A stretch of DNA of 51,844 nt from Sporolactobacillus terrae DSM 11697 (GCF_000648615.1 NZ_JFZC01000033.1:1-51844), one strand, 5' to 3'. Numbered from the stretch's first letter, positions 1-9,222 are shown. Program-made: numbers and translations. Notes: generated by a model from the letters alone, not told the origin.

Positions 1-240
1 CAGGATGTGATGACTTTCGCGTTGCATACAGGACGTATGCGCACTTAGCGAAAGTTCCTTTAGGAAAGTTCCTTTAGGAAAGTTCCTTCATACATGTGTG
101 ATGGATTCGTGTCTTTTCGGTGCTGAATCGTCGCTTCGGTTACTCGCTTGCCGCGGGCGCACCGCGAGCCTCCTCAGACAGGGCAAGAATCTGCGGGGTC
201 GCGCCGGCACGCATCAACAAGGCGCGATCCCGCAGGCGCC
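1..240 (-). repeat. Interspersed repeat, copy A (cut by the window edge)
   Basis: This is the left-most copy of a non-coding family also seen at 8413-8680, 8680-8955, 18998-19375 and, inverted, 32822-33072. It shows a partial 43-bp unit (1-36), a linker (37-49), three 14-bp units built on GAAAGTTCCTTTAG (50-89), the conserved block with the string CGGTGCTGAATCG (about 117-175) and a GC-rich hairpin (about 197-235). Read on the minus strand it lies downstream of ytfJ in the same direction. A short reading frame in it (ending EEARGAPAASE) is not kept in copy B1, where one base is missing, so I treat the element as non-coding. Confidence 0.85.
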
Positions 241-571
241 CAAGTATCTAAATGAGGGGGGGCTTGGACATTATTGAAATAATAAAAAAAATGATCCTCA
301 TCCCCCTCACTTCTGTTTCATTAAGCATTCTGATCCTTAATTAAGTAAAAATAAGCGGAGATTTTTCGGCTATATGCAGAGTAGCGCTCATTTCAGAGGT
401 ATATAAGGGGAATTTTTCCGTCTATTTAATTCCGCGTTGTGCACAGGATGTACTTCCGCAGGATGCGGTGTCCGCGCCACTCAAGCGGGTTATAAATATA
501 AAAGAAGAGGCATCCCAAAGTCAGCAGCAGACTTTTAAGATGCACTCTCATGTTTTGTTCAGTTAATCGCG
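241..571. other. Intergenic stretch with repeat remnants and a terminator
   Basis: No gene is seen here. A loose inverted repeat pairs a G-rich arm near 253-263 with a C-rich arm near 302-312. Positions 430-478 hold fragments of two 43-bp repeat units (TTCCGCGTTGTGCACAGGAT, then ACTTCCGCAGGATGCGG), a decayed piece of the repeat family. The 3' end carries the ytfJ terminator-like hairpin. Confidence 0.6.
505..543 (-). terminator. Probable terminator of ytfI-ytfJ
   Basis: On the minus strand an imperfect hairpin (GCATC plus AAAGTC arms at about 527-543 pairing with 510-525) is followed by CTCTTCTTTT. It begins about 30 bases after the ytfJ stop. Confidence 0.5.
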
Positions 572-1030
572 TTATTCTTCGTCGTTCCATTCACTGCGGC
601 GTTTTTTCCGCTTTGAACTGTTTCCTGAACCGCTTTTTTCAAGGATTTCTTTAATACGCTCAATCGTTTGCGGTGCCAAATCGATCAGTCGTTCATACAA
701 ATGCGTGTTATTGTCGAGATGAATCGTCTTTACACCTTCATCGCCAATGATCAAAAAAGCAATCGGTGTAATCGACACACCGCCGCCAGTACCGCCGCCG
801 AATGGAAGATAGGCTTCGGTCTCTTCCGTTGGATCTTCATCCGGATTTTCATTCTTTGTATTGAACTCGCTGCCGCCAGCAACAAAACCGAAACCGACCT
901 TTGACAAAGTGATGATGGTATGTCCGTCTTCTGTTTCAATCGGATCTCCGACAATCGTGCCTACGTCCACCATGGACTGCAGGCTTTCGAGTGCAGTCTT
1001 CATCAACCCTTGTATCGGATGATCTGCCAT
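572..1030 (-). CDS. ytfJ: Sporulation protein YtfJ
   Basis: A 152-residue YtfJ-family protein, made during sporulation in B. subtilis; its molecular role is not settled. The family pattern is visible: N-terminal HPIQGLMKTALESLQSMVD, then VGTIVGDPIET, a Gly-rich core (KVGFGFVAGGSEF, FGGGTGGGVSITPIAFLII) and a charged C-terminal tail (SSKRKKRRSEWNDEE). I chose ATG at 1030 rather than upstream codons because it is preceded by AAAGAGGGG and gives the usual family N-terminus MADHPIQG. It follows ytfI with a two-base gap, so the two are a translationally close pair. The Gly-rich part suggests a surface or assembly role, but that is inference. Confidence 0.9.
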   Translation of the reverse strand: MADHPIQGLMKTALESLQSMVDVGTIVGDPIETEDGHTIITLSKVGFGFVAGGSEFNTKNENPDEDPTEETEAYLPFGGGTGGGVSITPIAFLIIGDEGVKTIHLDNNTHLYERLIDLAPQTIERIKEILEKSGSGNSSKRKKRRSEWNDEE

Positions 1031-1032
1031 AG

Positions 1033-1641
1033 TTACCCCTCTTTCAATTGGCTCCTTAATTTCCTGATCATAGCTATAGCGTCTCCGAACCGCATCTGAA
1101 ACATGCACGACAAGGCTGAGTTCAAACATTTTCTTTGGTAAGCCGGAACAACATTGATCCGCGGATGATCAGCGCTCATTGCGTTCACCCAAGGCAATAG
1201 CGACGCTTTAACTGCCCAAATCAATCCGCAAAGCATAGCCGTTTCCGCGGCATCTCCGGTTCCGCATGTCGTCACCCACACAACATGAGTCATTTGAATA
1301 GATTGGCCTCGCTGTCCCGTACGAAGAAAATCAACGCCTTTTTCCAATTGTTGATAAAGGAACGCCGCACGGTCTGTCGTTTGTTTTTCGTCATTTTGGG
1401 AAATGGTCTTGTTTTCATTTTTTTTAGAGGAGGGATTCCCACGTGGTTTCTTTCTTGGCGTTTCGGAGTGAAATGTAAAAATTTTCTTCCGCCCAAGGTA
1501 CAGATCAGCCTTCCACTCGAAATGGTGCACGCCGATCAGATACTTGACGCGCAGTGTCAGCGTACTTTTTAAAATAAATAGGACCAATAGAATCAAAAGT
1601 CCAACACTTAACCCTGACAAGACAATGAACAGGCGCACCAT
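1033..1641 (-). CDS. ytfI: DUF2953 protein YtfI
   Basis: A 202-residue DUF2953 protein of unknown function, always found beside ytfJ in Bacilli. It has one N-terminal membrane segment (about residues 3-24, LFIVLSGLSVGLLILLVLFI), then a soluble part with a low-complexity basic stretch (PRKKPRGNPSSKKNENK, about 63-79) and a C-terminal domain. ATG 1641 is preceded by AAAAAAGGAG at six bases; the TTG one codon earlier is too close to that site. The next gene upstream, hisIE, ends before its own terminator, so ytfI probably has its own promoter, which I could not identify with confidence. Confidence 0.85.
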   Translation of the reverse strand: MVRLFIVLSGLSVGLLILLVLFILKSTLTLRVKYLIGVHHFEWKADLYLGRKKIFTFHSETPRKKPRGNPSSKKNENKTISQNDEKQTTDRAAFLYQQLEKGVDFLRTGQRGQSIQMTHVVWVTTCGTGDAAETAMLCGLIWAVKASLLPWVNAMSADHPRINVVPAYQRKCLNSALSCMFQMRFGDAIAMIRKLRSQLKEG

Positions 1642-1702
1642 CAAACGCTCCTTTTTTGTACCCTTTATACTTTCTAGTATTCGAAAAATAGTTCAAAACA
1701 TA

Positions 1703-1732
1703 CAAAAACCCGAGAGACAGATTGCTCTCGGG
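1703..1732 (-). terminator. Terminator of the his operon
   Basis: A perfect 8-bp stem (CCCGAGAG / CTCTCGGG, 1709-1732) is followed on the minus strand by TTTTTGTATGTTTTG. It lies 19 bases after the hisIE stop and separates the operon from ytfI. Confidence 0.85.
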
Positions 1733-1750
1733 CCGATATTTATAAATGCA

Positions 1751-2425
1751 TTATAAGCCAAGATCTTTTGCTTTTTCCCGCTGAAATTCGCTCTTGTCAC
1801 GGTGACGCTGTTCAAGCACACGAAGCACGCGGTCAAAGCCGACGCCTTGTTCACGCAGCATAACCAGTGTGTGATAGACCACATCAGATACTTCCCATTC
1901 CAGTTCTGCAATGGAATGATTCTTGGCAGCGATGATTACTTCGGAAGTTTCTTCACCGATTTTCTTCAAAATCTTGTCAATGCCTTCGTTAAACAGATAC
2001 GTTGTATAGGTGCCTTCCGGACGTTCTGCCTCGCGCTTTGCAATCACGTGTTCCAGTTCAGCAAGGATTTCATAGCGAGCGGATCCTACCGTTTCAGCTT
2101 CCTGCTTGTCAGTTTTTTCCGGAACAAAACAACTGTACTTGCCTGTGTGGCAGGCAGGTCCAGCCGGTTTCACTTTAATCAGCAAAGTGTCTGAATCGCA
2201 GTCAACCGCCCAGTCAACGATCTTCTGAGTATTACCCGAGGTTGCGCCCTTGTGCCAGAGTTCCTGACGTGAACGGCTGTAGAACCATGTTTCGCCGCTC
2301 TCCAGCGATTTATTAATCGATTCCTTATTCATATAAGCCATCATTAGGATTTCCTTGCTCTGCGCGTCTTGTACAATGGCTGGAATCAATCCTTGCTCGT
2401 TATACTTTAGTGTTTCTGCATTCAT
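1751..2425 (-). CDS. hisI: HisIE: phosphoribosyl-AMP cyclohydrolase / phosphoribosyl-ATP pyrophosphatase
   Basis: A 224-residue bifunctional enzyme for steps 2 and 3 of histidine synthesis, acting in the cytoplasm. The N-terminal cyclohydrolase domain (about 1-105) shows the metal cluster D75-C76-D77-x-D79 plus C92 and C99. The C-terminal pyrophosphohydrolase domain (about 115-205) has the helix motif [12 protein letters not shown] (157-168) and E178/D181 in EVSDVVYH. It is the last gene of the operon. Its ATG overlaps the hisF stop as ATGA, so translation is probably coupled. Length matches the fused form found in B. subtilis. Confidence 0.97.
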   Translation of the reverse strand: MNAETLKYNEQGLIPAIVQDAQSKEILMMAYMNKESINKSLESGETWFYSRSRQELWHKGATSGNTQKIVDWAVDCDSDTLLIKVKPAGPACHTGKYSCFVPEKTDKQEAETVGSARYEILAELEHVIAKREAERPEGTYTTYLFNEGIDKILKKIGEETSEVIIAAKNHSIAELEWEVSDVVYHTLVMLREQGVGFDRVLRVLEQRHRDKSEFQREKAKDLGL

Positions 2426-3180
2426 CGTATTGCCACTCCTTTTTGTTTTAAAAACGATTTCACCTTTGCAACGGATGTTTCTTTGTAATGGAAAATGGAT
2501 GCGGCGAGTGCTGCATCTGCCTTGCCTGATTCAAATGCATCGAGAAAATCCTCGGCTTTGCCTGCTCCGCCGGAAGCAATGACTGGAACATCGACTGCTT
2601 CGCTAATCTTTCGCGTCAGCTTCAATTCAAATCCATTTTTCTCACCATCTTGATCCATACTGGTGAGCAGGATTTCTCCCGCACCTAGGGAAACCGCCTT
2701 TTTTGCCCATTCGACAGCATCAAGTTCGGTTTCCTTTTGTCCGCCATGTGTATAGACCTTGTATGTAGCTGATTGCGAATCCCACCTGGCATCAATCGCA
2801 CAGACAATACACTGATTGCCGAAAAAATCGGCCCCTTCTTTAATTAGCCGAGGATTCGCTACTGCTGAGCTGTTCAGGGAGACCTTGTCTGCACCGGCGC
2901 GAAGCAGTGTTTTGATATTTTCCAATGTTCGAATCCCACCGCCAACCGTAAAAGGAATGTTGAGTTTGGCGGCAACTTGTTTGACGACTTCAACCATGGT
3001 GTTTCTGCCTTCATTCGAAGCAGATATGTCAAGAAAGACCAGTTCATCGGCCCCTTCACGATTATAAAACATCGCCAGTTCCACAGGATCTCCTGCGTCG
3101 CGCAGTTGCACGAACTGTTTGCCTTTTACAACACGGCCGTCCTTGACGTCCAGACATGGAATAATTCGTTTGGCCAACAT
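2422..3180 (-). CDS. hisF: HisF: imidazole glycerol phosphate synthase, cyclase subunit
   Basis: The 252-residue synthase half of the HisF-HisH enzyme, which turns PRFAR plus ammonia into imidazole glycerol phosphate and AICAR. The (beta/alpha)8 barrel has both catalytic aspartates at the classic positions, D11 (IPCLDVKDG) and D130 (CAIDARW), and phosphate-binding loops such as VGGGIRT and ASGGAG. The ATG shares one base with the hisA stop (TGATG). The partner glutaminase HisH is two genes upstream, with hisA between them. Confidence 0.97.
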   Translation of the reverse strand: MLAKRIIPCLDVKDGRVVKGKQFVQLRDAGDPVELAMFYNREGADELVFLDISASNEGRNTMVEVVKQVAAKLNIPFTVGGGIRTLENIKTLLRAGADKVSLNSSAVANPRLIKEGADFFGNQCIVCAIDARWDSQSATYKVYTHGGQKETELDAVEWAKKAVSLGAGEILLTSMDQDGEKNGFELKLTRKISEAVDVPVIASGGAGKAEDFLDAFESGKADAALAASIFHYKETSVAKVKSFLKQKGVAIR

Positions 3181-3902
3181 CAGTCGTTCACCGCCTTCAA
3201 CACATCGCTTAACGCGATCTGTTTCGTGTAAAGTGCTTTACCGATGATCGCTCCGCTCACTTTGTGATTGCCGATCATCTTTTTGATTTCATCCAGCGTC
3301 GTGACTCCGCCGGAAACTACCACCGGTTTTCCGATTTCTTCGGCAAGCTGTTCCGCCGCTGCAACATTTGCGCCTTTAAGAGCACCGTCGCGCGAAATAT
3401 CGGTATAGATAAATTGCTCAGCGCCTTCTTGAATCAGCTGTTTAGCCAATTCAGCAGCACTTAAATCGGACACTTCGAGCCAGCCGCGTACAGCAACTTT
3501 GCCTTTTTTTACATCCAAACCTATAGCAACCGCATTTGGATAGCGTTGAAGCACTTTTTTACAAAAGTCCGGATCGCTGATTGCCGAACTCCCGAGAATC
3601 ACACGCTTAATTCCTTTTTCCAAATACCATTCTACCGAATCCATGGAACGAATGCCCCCGCCAATTTCAATATTAATCGGCACTTCTTGAGCCATACGTG
3701 CGATCAGTTCTTGGTTCAGCGGATGCCCCGCTTTGGCACCGTCAAGATCGACGACATGCAGCCACTCCGCACCCTGATCAAAAAAGGAACGCGCGACTTG
3801 GATGGGATCCTCTCCATAGACCGTCGACTGGTCGTAATCGCCCTGAAACAGACGGACGCATTTGCCATCAATGAGATCAATTGCCGGAAATACGGTAAAC
3901 AT
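3180..3902 (-). CDS. hisA: HisA: ProFAR isomerase
   Basis: A 240-residue (beta/alpha)8 isomerase that opens the ribose of ProFAR to give PRFAR. Catalytic D9 (FPAIDL) and D130 (AIGLDVKKG) are in place, with the phosphate loops IGGGIRS and VSGGVTT. Two ATGs compete. I chose 3902 because it lies eight bases after AAAGGGG and overlaps the hisH stop as TGATG, the same junction used by the neighbouring genes. The ATG at 3908 sits only two bases from the Shine-Dalgarno site. Confidence 0.96.
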   Translation of the reverse strand: MFTVFPAIDLIDGKCVRLFQGDYDQSTVYGEDPIQVARSFFDQGAEWLHVVDLDGAKAGHPLNQELIARMAQEVPINIEIGGGIRSMDSVEWYLEKGIKRVILGSSAISDPDFCKKVLQRYPNAVAIGLDVKKGKVAVRGWLEVSDLSAAELAKQLIQEGAEQFIYTDISRDGALKGANVAAAEQLAEEIGKPVVVSGGVTTLDEIKKMIGNHKVSGAIIGKALYTKQIALSDVLKAVND

Positions 3903-4567
3903 CAACATTTCCCCTTTTCTAAATCACAAGTGTCGCCTTTATTATCTTGGTGCACGAACTGCACGTAATTTTTGAGAAGTGCCTGGCCGAATGCCCCGCT
4001 CTTTTCAGGATGAAACTGGGTACCAAAAACACGGCCCTTGCCAACAACGGCCGGAACTTCACCATCGTAATCGGCAACAGCAATCAGCGCCGAACGATCC
4101 GTAAGCTTGGCACGGTACGAGTGCACAAAATAGGCGTAATCCGGTTTCAACCCGTTCAGAAGCACTGAATCAGGAGTGACGAAGGTCAAGGTATTCCATC
4201 CCATATGGGGGACTTTGTAGCGTCCCCCTTTTTCAGAAATTCCGGAAAAACGAACCACACGACCAGCAATTAAGCCAAGTCCCTTAGTCGGGACGCCTTC
4301 CTCGCTTTCATCAAATAAAAGCTGCATACCAAGGCAGATTCCGAGCAGCGGCTTTTTCTCAGCATATGCGCTAAGGTAATCGCTCAATTTTTTCTGATTG
4401 AGCAGTCCCATCGCATCCTTAAAGGCACCGACACCGGGAAGAATTAAACCGTCGGACTTGTCCAACTCGCTCGGATCATCACTGATCACATAGGGTTGTT
4501 CCAATCTTTCCAATGCTTGGCTGAGGCTGTAAAGGTTGCCCATGCCATAATCTACGATTCCGATCAT
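3902..4567 (-). CDS. hisH: HisH: imidazole glycerol phosphate synthase, glutaminase subunit
   Basis: A 221-residue class I glutamine amidotransferase that supplies ammonia to HisF. The triad is visible: nucleophile C78 in GICLGMQ, and H186 and E188 in QFHPEKS. The N-terminus IGIVDYGMGN and the LPGVGAF loop are typical. ATG 4567 is preferred to the GTG one codon upstream because it forms TGATG with the hisB stop and has better spacing to AAAGGA. Confidence 0.96.
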   Translation of the reverse strand: MIGIVDYGMGNLYSLSQALERLEQPYVISDDPSELDKSDGLILPGVGAFKDAMGLLNQKKLSDYLSAYAEKKPLLGICLGMQLLFDESEEGVPTKGLGLIAGRVVRFSGISEKGGRYKVPHMGWNTLTFVTPDSVLLNGLKPDYAYFVHSYRAKLTDRSALIAVADYDGEVPAVVGKGRVFGTQFHPEKSGAFGQALLKNYVQFVHQDNKGDTCDLEKGKC

Positions 4568-5157
4568 CACAGCGTTCCTTTCGTTGACAGAACCCCTTGA
4601 ATTCTTGGATTTTGTACAGTCGCCGCGTCAAGGGCACGGCCAAGCGCTTTAAATACCGATTCGATCATGTGGTGCGTATTTTCTCCGTAGCGTACGGTCA
4701 CATGAAGGTTCATCTGCGCTTCGATGCACAGTTTATCGAGAAATTCCTTTACAAGTTCCGTATCAAAGGTACCGACTTTTTCAGAAGGAAAGTTTCCGTT
4801 AAATACGAAATAAGGACGCCCACTTAAATCGATAGCAACTTCAGACAAGGCCTCATCCATCGGGACAACTGCATAACCGTACCGATTGATTCCCTTTTTA
4901 TCTCCCACGGCCTGCCTGATTGCTTTGCCAAGACAAATACCGATATCTTCGGTCGTGTGGTGATCATCGACGTCGGTATCCCCATGGGCCTCAACGTCCA
5001 AAGAAAACAAGCCGTGTTTGCTAAACAGTGTCAGCATATGCGTTAAAAAAGGTACACCGGTTTCCAGATGCGATTCACCGCTGCCGTCGATCGCAAATTT
5101 TAATTTAATCTGTGTCTCAAATGTATTACGTTCCACAAATCCTGTTCGATTACTCAT
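4567..5157 (-). CDS. hisB: HisB: imidazoleglycerol-phosphate dehydratase
   Basis: A 196-residue monofunctional dehydratase giving imidazole acetol phosphate. The metal-binding motif DDHHTTED (64-71) and the second repeat's THHMIES are present. There is no phosphatase domain, as in other Bacilli, so histidinol phosphate must be dephosphorylated by a separate enzyme, none of which is encoded here. The ATG lies eight bases inside the end of hisD, with GAAGGGTG upstream. Confidence 0.96.
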   Translation of the reverse strand: MSNRTGFVERNTFETQIKLKFAIDGSGESHLETGVPFLTHMLTLFSKHGLFSLDVEAHGDTDVDDHHTTEDIGICLGKAIRQAVGDKKGINRYGYAVVPMDEALSEVAIDLSGRPYFVFNGNFPSEKVGTFDTELVKEFLDKLCIEAQMNLHVTVRYGENTHHMIESVFKALGRALDAATVQNPRIQGVLSTKGTL

Positions 5158-6433
5158 GAATGACAGCACCCTTCATCCGTTTTTCAACTGCTCGTGCATG
5201 GCCTTCCAATCCTTCAAATCGCGCGAATGCGGCAATAGCTTGTCCGTTTGCTTGCAGCGCCTCATCACTGTACTCGATGATGCTCGAGCGTTTGATGAAG
5301 CTCTCCACACCCAGCGGACTCGCATAGCGTGCCGAACCATTCGTCGGAATGATGTGGTTCGGACCGGCAAAATAGTCGCCTACCGGTTCAGAACTGTATT
5401 TTCCAAGGAAAATTGCACCGGCGTTCCGAACAAATTTCAATACTTCCTTAGGTTCCCGTGTCGCCAGTTCTAAATGTTCCGGAGCAATTTGATTAATGAC
5501 GTCGGCAGCCTGCTGCAGATTGGCAGTCAAGATGATTTTCCCTTGTTTATTCGCTGACTCTGAAGCAATGGCTTCGCGCGGAAGTTCTTTTAACTGCTTT
5601 TCAACTTCCTGCTCCACTTGTCGGCCGAATGGCTCTGAATCGGTAACAAGTACCGGCATTGACAAACGATCATGTTCTGCTTGAGACAGCAAGTCGGCGG
5701 CCACCCATGACGGATTCGCAGAATCATCTGCAACAACGGCAATTTCACTTGGACCAGCAAGACTGTCAATCGCTACATCGCCGAATACATATTTCTTGGC
5801 GAGCATCACGTAAAGGTTCCCCGGTCCAACAATTTTATTTACCGAACGTATCGATTCGGTACCGTAGGCAAGTGCTGCGATTGCTTGGGCACCGCCGACT
5901 TGATAGATTTCATGAATACCGATCTCATGTGCAGCAGCCAGTACACCGTCAGCGATTAAGCCGTTTTTCTGTGGCGGGGATACCAGTACAACCCGTTTCA
6001 CGCCGGCGACCAGTGCCGGAATTGCGCCCATCAGAACGGATGAGGGATAACAAGCCGTTCCGCCGGGTACATAAACACCAACCGAGTCCAGCGGTGTCAC
6101 TTTTTGACCAAGAACGACACCTTGGTCCACGGTTTCCGTCCATGATTGAGGGATCTGTTTTTCGTGAAAAGCACGAATATTACGCGCAGCTTGCTTGATC
6201 GCTTGAAGAACCGGTTTCGGTACACGCGCAGCGGCGGCAGTCATCTGATCTTCCGTTACTTGTATCGCTTCCAGTGCAATGCCGTCAAATTGCTTCGTAA
6301 ATGCCTTCAGCGCTTCATCGCCGCCGCTTTTCACACGATTCATAATTTCCGCAACCGATTTCTGCGCATCTTCTCTTGCTTCAACTTTTCTTTTTTTCAA
6401 AAAGTCCAAATTCCCGTCTTTAATCCATTCCAA
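5150..6433 (-). CDS. hisD: HisD: histidinol dehydrogenase
   Basis: A 427-residue NAD- and zinc-dependent enzyme for the last two oxidations, histidinol to histidine. Recognisable blocks are [48 protein letters not shown] and [19 protein letters not shown], which carry the zinc and substrate ligands. The start is TTG at 6433, seven bases after GGAGGGG; no ATG lies nearby in frame. The gene overlaps the end of hisG by 14 bases, implying coupled translation. Confidence 0.96.
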   Translation of the reverse strand: MEWIKDGNLDFLKKRKVEAREDAQKSVAEIMNRVKSGGDEALKAFTKQFDGIALEAIQVTEDQMTAAAARVPKPVLQAIKQAARNIRAFHEKQIPQSWTETVDQGVVLGQKVTPLDSVGVYVPGGTACYPSSVLMGAIPALVAGVKRVVLVSPPQKNGLIADGVLAAAHEIGIHEIYQVGGAQAIAALAYGTESIRSVNKIVGPGNLYVMLAKKYVFGDVAIDSLAGPSEIAVVADDSANPSWVAADLLSQAEHDRLSMPVLVTDSEPFGRQVEQEVEKQLKELPREAIASESANKQGKIILTANLQQAADVINQIAPEHLELATREPKEVLKFVRNAGAIFLGKYSSEPVGDYFAGPNHIIPTNGSARYASPLGVESFIKRSSIIEYSDEALQANGQAIAAFARFEGLEGHARAVEKRMKGAVIHE

Positions 6434-7070
6434 CCTTGGTCCCCTCCGTTGCTTTGATCATTTTTTCAACGATTTGATCAATCAGTCCTTTTTTTAATCG
6501 GTAGCTGACCGGATTCACAACAAGCCGTGAGCTGACGTCCAATAGCCGGTCATATTCGATCAGACCGTTTTCTTTCAGCGTCTGTCCGGTAGATACAATA
6601 TCGACAATTGCATCGGCGAGACCGACAATGGGTGCCAGCTCAATCGAGCCGTTCAATGCAATAAGATCCACTTGTTCGCCGCGTTTGCGATAGAAGTCCG
6701 AAGCAATGTTCGGATATTTCGTGGCAATCTTTAAAAACGGCCGACGGCTTTGATGCTTTGGCAATCCGGCAACGGCCATATGACATTTACTGATCCCAAG
6801 ATCTACCATTTCGTATACATCTCTTCCACTTTCAAGCAAAACGTCTTTCCCTGCAATGCCGATATCGGCCGCACCATACTCAACATAGGTTGGTACATCA
6901 ACCGGTTTGGCAAGAATAAAACGGAACGGTTCGGATTCAAGATCAAAGATCAGCTTTCGCGTTGTTTCAAATGTTTCCGGAAGCCGAAAACCGGCATTTC
7001 TCAGCAGTCTGCAAGCATCGCCGAATATTCGTCCTTTAGGCATAGCAATCGTTATAAGTGAGTCATTCAT
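6420..7070 (-). CDS. hisG: HisG: ATP phosphoribosyltransferase, short form
   Basis: A 216-residue catalytic subunit for the first step, ATP plus PRPP to phosphoribosyl-ATP. It begins [11 protein letters not shown] and has the PRPP loop [15 protein letters not shown]. It lacks the C-terminal regulatory domain of long HisG and so depends on HisZ, encoded just upstream. The ATG overlaps the hisZ stop as ATGA, which suits 1:1 subunit production. Confidence 0.96.
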   Translation of the reverse strand: MNDSLITIAMPKGRIFGDACRLLRNAGFRLPETFETTRKLIFDLESEPFRFILAKPVDVPTYVEYGAADIGIAGKDVLLESGRDVYEMVDLGISKCHMAVAGLPKHQSRRPFLKIATKYPNIASDFYRKRGEQVDLIALNGSIELAPIVGLADAIVDIVSTGQTLKENGLIEYDRLLDVSSRLVVNPVSYRLKKGLIDQIVEKMIKATEGTKVGMD

Positions 7071-8263
7071 TCTTCAGTCTCCGTTCTCTCAAGAAAATAA
7101 GTAACCGATTCAAATTGCTGTTCAAATGTTTCCAGTGTGTCGATACCTTCTGCATGCTGCAGAACGACCGATCGCCCCTTCTCACGTTCTTCTGCGGCGT
7201 AGCGCATGGCGTTGCCGGCATTCTCACGGTCGTAGATGACCGCACATTTCTTTTCATGTTCTGCCGCAGGCATGGTTATGGCACTCATCAGCCGGTCCAA
7301 ACGAATGCCAAATCCGGTAGCCGGACATGGTCGATTAAATTTTGCCAGCAAGTCATCATACCGACCTCCGCTTGCTACCGGAAAGCCAAGCTTACCACCG
7401 AAACCTTGGAAAACAAAACCGGTGTAATAACTCAGATGAGGCACAAGCGTGATATCAAGATCAATCTGTGCGTCGAGATTATCTAACTTCAACAAATGAA
7501 TGAGTTCCGTAATATTTTGATAATAGGAGTGAACCGGAGTCGAAGACGTACCCGCCAATCGTTCCAAAAATTGAAGCGTCTCCGCATTGTTCATTCGTCT
7601 TGAGTCAACGAAGCTATTCAATAGAGAAGCAACTTCGCGCGTGACGTGAAGCGTCGCTACATAGTCGTGAAAACCAACATCATTCTTGCTGTACAGCAGA
7701 TTACGTAAATGATTCACAATCGCTTTGTCTTTAACCATATCATAGAAAAAAGCATTCACGAATCCGACATGACCAACCGCCAAGCGCACGGATGCCAATC
7801 CGCTTTTCTCAAGCAAGCTCATCATTAAGGAAATGACCTCTACATCTGCATAAGGGGTTGCATCGCCGATTAATTCGGCACCGGTCTGTTCGAATTCGCT
7901 CGGATGTCCGCCTTCTTTGCGCTGGCTCCGGTAAAGATCTGCTGTATACGCCAAACGAAGCGGCAGCGGTTCTTCCCGCAAACTGGATGCAGCAATCCGT
8001 GCAATGGGGGTTGTCATATCCGGACGTAAAACGACCGGATGTCCTTCCGCATCTAAAAATTTAAACAGACGGTTATCGGCAATCGCTGAAGCACGACCAA
8101 TGGTTTCTGCATATTCCAAAGCCGGTGTTTTAATAAAATCGTAACCCCAACGCTGCAATTCACGTTGAAAAATCATTTCTAATCGGGAGATTTCTTTTTG
8201 AGCTTGTGGCAGTGTATCACGCAGCCCAAGCGGTTTTTCAAACATATAGGGTTGGGACATCAT
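7067..8263 (-). CDS. hisZ: HisZ: regulatory subunit of ATP phosphoribosyltransferase
   Basis: A 398-residue paralogue of class II histidyl-tRNA synthetase that binds histidine and activates short-form HisG. It keeps synthetase-like motifs ([39 protein letters not shown]-type region [12 protein letters not shown], and [10 protein letters not shown]) but no anticodon-binding domain. Two adjacent ATGs (8263, 8260) follow AAGGAG; I took the first, and either is possible. It is the first gene of the operon, behind a strong promoter and an approximately 88-base leader with no T-box. Confidence 0.94.
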   Translation of the reverse strand: MMSQPYMFEKPLGLRDTLPQAQKEISRLEMIFQRELQRWGYDFIKTPALEYAETIGRASAIADNRLFKFLDAEGHPVVLRPDMTTPIARIAASSLREEPLPLRLAYTADLYRSQRKEGGHPSEFEQTGAELIGDATPYADVEVISLMMSLLEKSGLASVRLAVGHVGFVNAFFYDMVKDKAIVNHLRNLLYSKNDVGFHDYVATLHVTREVASLLNSFVDSRRMNNAETLQFLERLAGTSSTPVHSYYQNITELIHLLKLDNLDAQIDLDITLVPHLSYYTGFVFQGFGGKLGFPVASGGRYDDLLAKFNRPCPATGFGIRLDRLMSAITMPAAEHEKKCAVIYDRENAGNAMRYAAEEREKGRSVVLQHAEGIDTLETFEQQFESVTYFLERTETEE

Positions 8264-8357
8264 GTTTTTCTCCTTCTCGCAGTACCTTTTTATTATGTAT
8301 TTTATCATAAAAGGAAAGTCGCTTTATCTCATTAGCATAGTAAAGTATGTAACGTGT

Positions 8358-8386
8358 ATTTTAGCGGAATTTCTGCCATTAGTCAA
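8358..8386 (-). promoter_or_regulatory. Sigma-A promoter of the his operon
   Basis: On the minus strand TTGACT (8381-8386), a 17-base spacer and TAAAAT (8358-8363) form a near-consensus promoter about 95 bases before hisZ. The leader shows no T-box sequence and no attenuator hairpin, so any histidine control would need a repressor or enzyme feedback. Confidence 0.85.
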
Positions 8387-8412
8387 TAGAAAATCTCTCA
8401 AAATCCAGAACA

Positions 8413-8680
8413 TTAAGAAAAACCGGGCAAAAAACGCCCGGTCCTTAATCTCCAACCATGTGTGATGGACTAGTGTCTTTTCGGTGCTGAATCGCCGCTT
8501 CGGTTACTCGCTTGCCGCGGGCGCACCGCGAGCCTCCTCAGACAGGTAGGTATCTGCGGGGTCTCGCTGGCACGCTGTTCCCGCAGGCGTCTCGCACCTC
8601 CGCTTTGTTTCTCGGCCAAGACACTGGGCTATTGGTTTGAAGACAGGTCAAAATCATATACTTTCTTATCCTGTAAGAAA
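8413..8680 (-). repeat. Interspersed repeat, copy B1
   Basis: This copy lacks the 43-bp and 14-bp units. It has the hairpin ACCGGGC/GCCCGGT (8422-8442) preceded by A5, which on the minus strand reads as a stem followed by TTTTTC. It also has the conserved block around CGGTGCTGAATCGCC, the stem CTGCGGG/CCCGCAG and the end module TTTCTCGGCCAAGACAC...TCAAAATCATATAC. It lies head to tail with copy B2. Confidence 0.85.
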
Positions 8681-8955
8681 AACCGGGCAAAAAACGCCCA
8701 GTCCTTACTTCCGCAGGATGTGATGACTTTCGCGTTGCATACAGGACGTATGCGCACTTAGCGAAAGGTCCTTTAAATTAGCGAAAGGTCCTTTAGGAAA
8801 GTTCCTTCATACATGTATGATGGTCTCCTGCCTTTTCGGTGCTGAATCGTCGCTTCGGTTGCTCGCTTGCCGCGGGCACCAGAGCACCTACGCTTTGATT
8901 CTTGGTCTAGATCTATCGGCTTGAAGACAGGGTAAAATATTACTCTCTTTTCCTG
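8680..8955 (-). repeat. Interspersed repeat, copy B2
   Basis: It carries the terminator-like hairpin (8682-8702), one complete 43-bp unit (8707-8749), the linker ATGCGCACTTAGC, three 14-bp-type units with small changes (8762-8810) and the CGGTGCTGAATCG block. The GC-rich hairpin is missing. It lies directly downstream of the SASP terminator, in SASP orientation. Confidence 0.85.
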
Positions 8956-8956
8956 C

Positions 8957-8986
8957 AAAAAAGGACAGCCGAAGCTGTCCTTTTTC
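8957..8986 (-). terminator. Terminator of the SASP gene
   Basis: On the minus strand GGACAGC-TTCG-GCTGTCC is followed by TTTTTT. The UUCG-type tetraloop and long U run make a textbook terminator, 15 bases after the stop. Confidence 0.93.
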
Positions 8987-9000
8987 ACGCGATATTCAAA

Positions 9001-9198
9001 TTAGTATTTGCCGCCAAGCTGCTGTTGCGCCGTTGCAACGAGACGTTTCGTAATTTCACCACCAACGGAACCGTTAGCACGTGAGGTCGTGTCAGGACCA
9101 AGTTGTACACCAAATTCAGAAGCGATTTCGGTTTTCATTTGTTCAAGCGCTTTTTCTGCACCTGGAACAAGGATCTGGTTGCTATTATTTTCTGCCAT
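9001..9198 (-). CDS. Alpha/beta-type small acid-soluble spore protein
   Basis: A 65-residue SASP that coats and protects DNA in the dormant spore and is degraded at germination. It has the family sequence [17 protein letters not shown], the GPR protease cleavage region EIASEFGV (about 24-31), [20 protein letters not shown] and a C-terminal [14 protein letters not shown] 9198 follows GGAGGTGAGAGAC. A sigma-G-like promoter lies upstream, and the gene is next to thiI as sspA is in B. subtilis, so it is probably the sspA orthologue. Paralogues are too alike to name it firmly. Confidence 0.95.
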   Translation of the reverse strand: MAENNSNQILVPGAEKALEQMKTEIASEFGVQLGPDTTSRANGSVGGEITKRLVATAQQQLGGKY

Positions 9199-9222
9199 GT
9201 CTCTCACCTCCTTGTGCCATTA

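Noticed and set aside
99-215. Short minus-strand peptide in repeat A ending EEARGAPAASE
   Set aside because: Copy B1 lacks one base in the same block, which shifts the frame; the conserved unit is DNA or RNA, not protein.
1-240. CRISPR array
   Set aside because: The 14-bp and 43-bp units are directly adjacent without unique spacers, and no cas genes are near.
572-1129. Longer form of ytfJ with 33 extra N-terminal residues
   Set aside because: The extra part overlaps ytfI and lacks a ribosome site; ATG 1030 has a good one and gives the family N-terminus.
2900-2945. tRNA-like TTCGAATCCC string
   Set aside because: It lies within hisF coding sequence, and no acceptor or anticodon stems surround it. 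No tRNA or rRNA gene was found in the window.
5659-6198. 179-codon plus-strand frame inside hisD
   Set aside because: Antisense to a clear gene; arginine/glutamine/histidine-rich composition is typical of a shadow frame.
8773-8988. 71-codon minus-strand frame (contains GARGKRATEATIQHRKGRR)
   Set aside because: It is read through interspersed repeat B2. Other copies break the frame, so it is a repeat artefact and not a gene.
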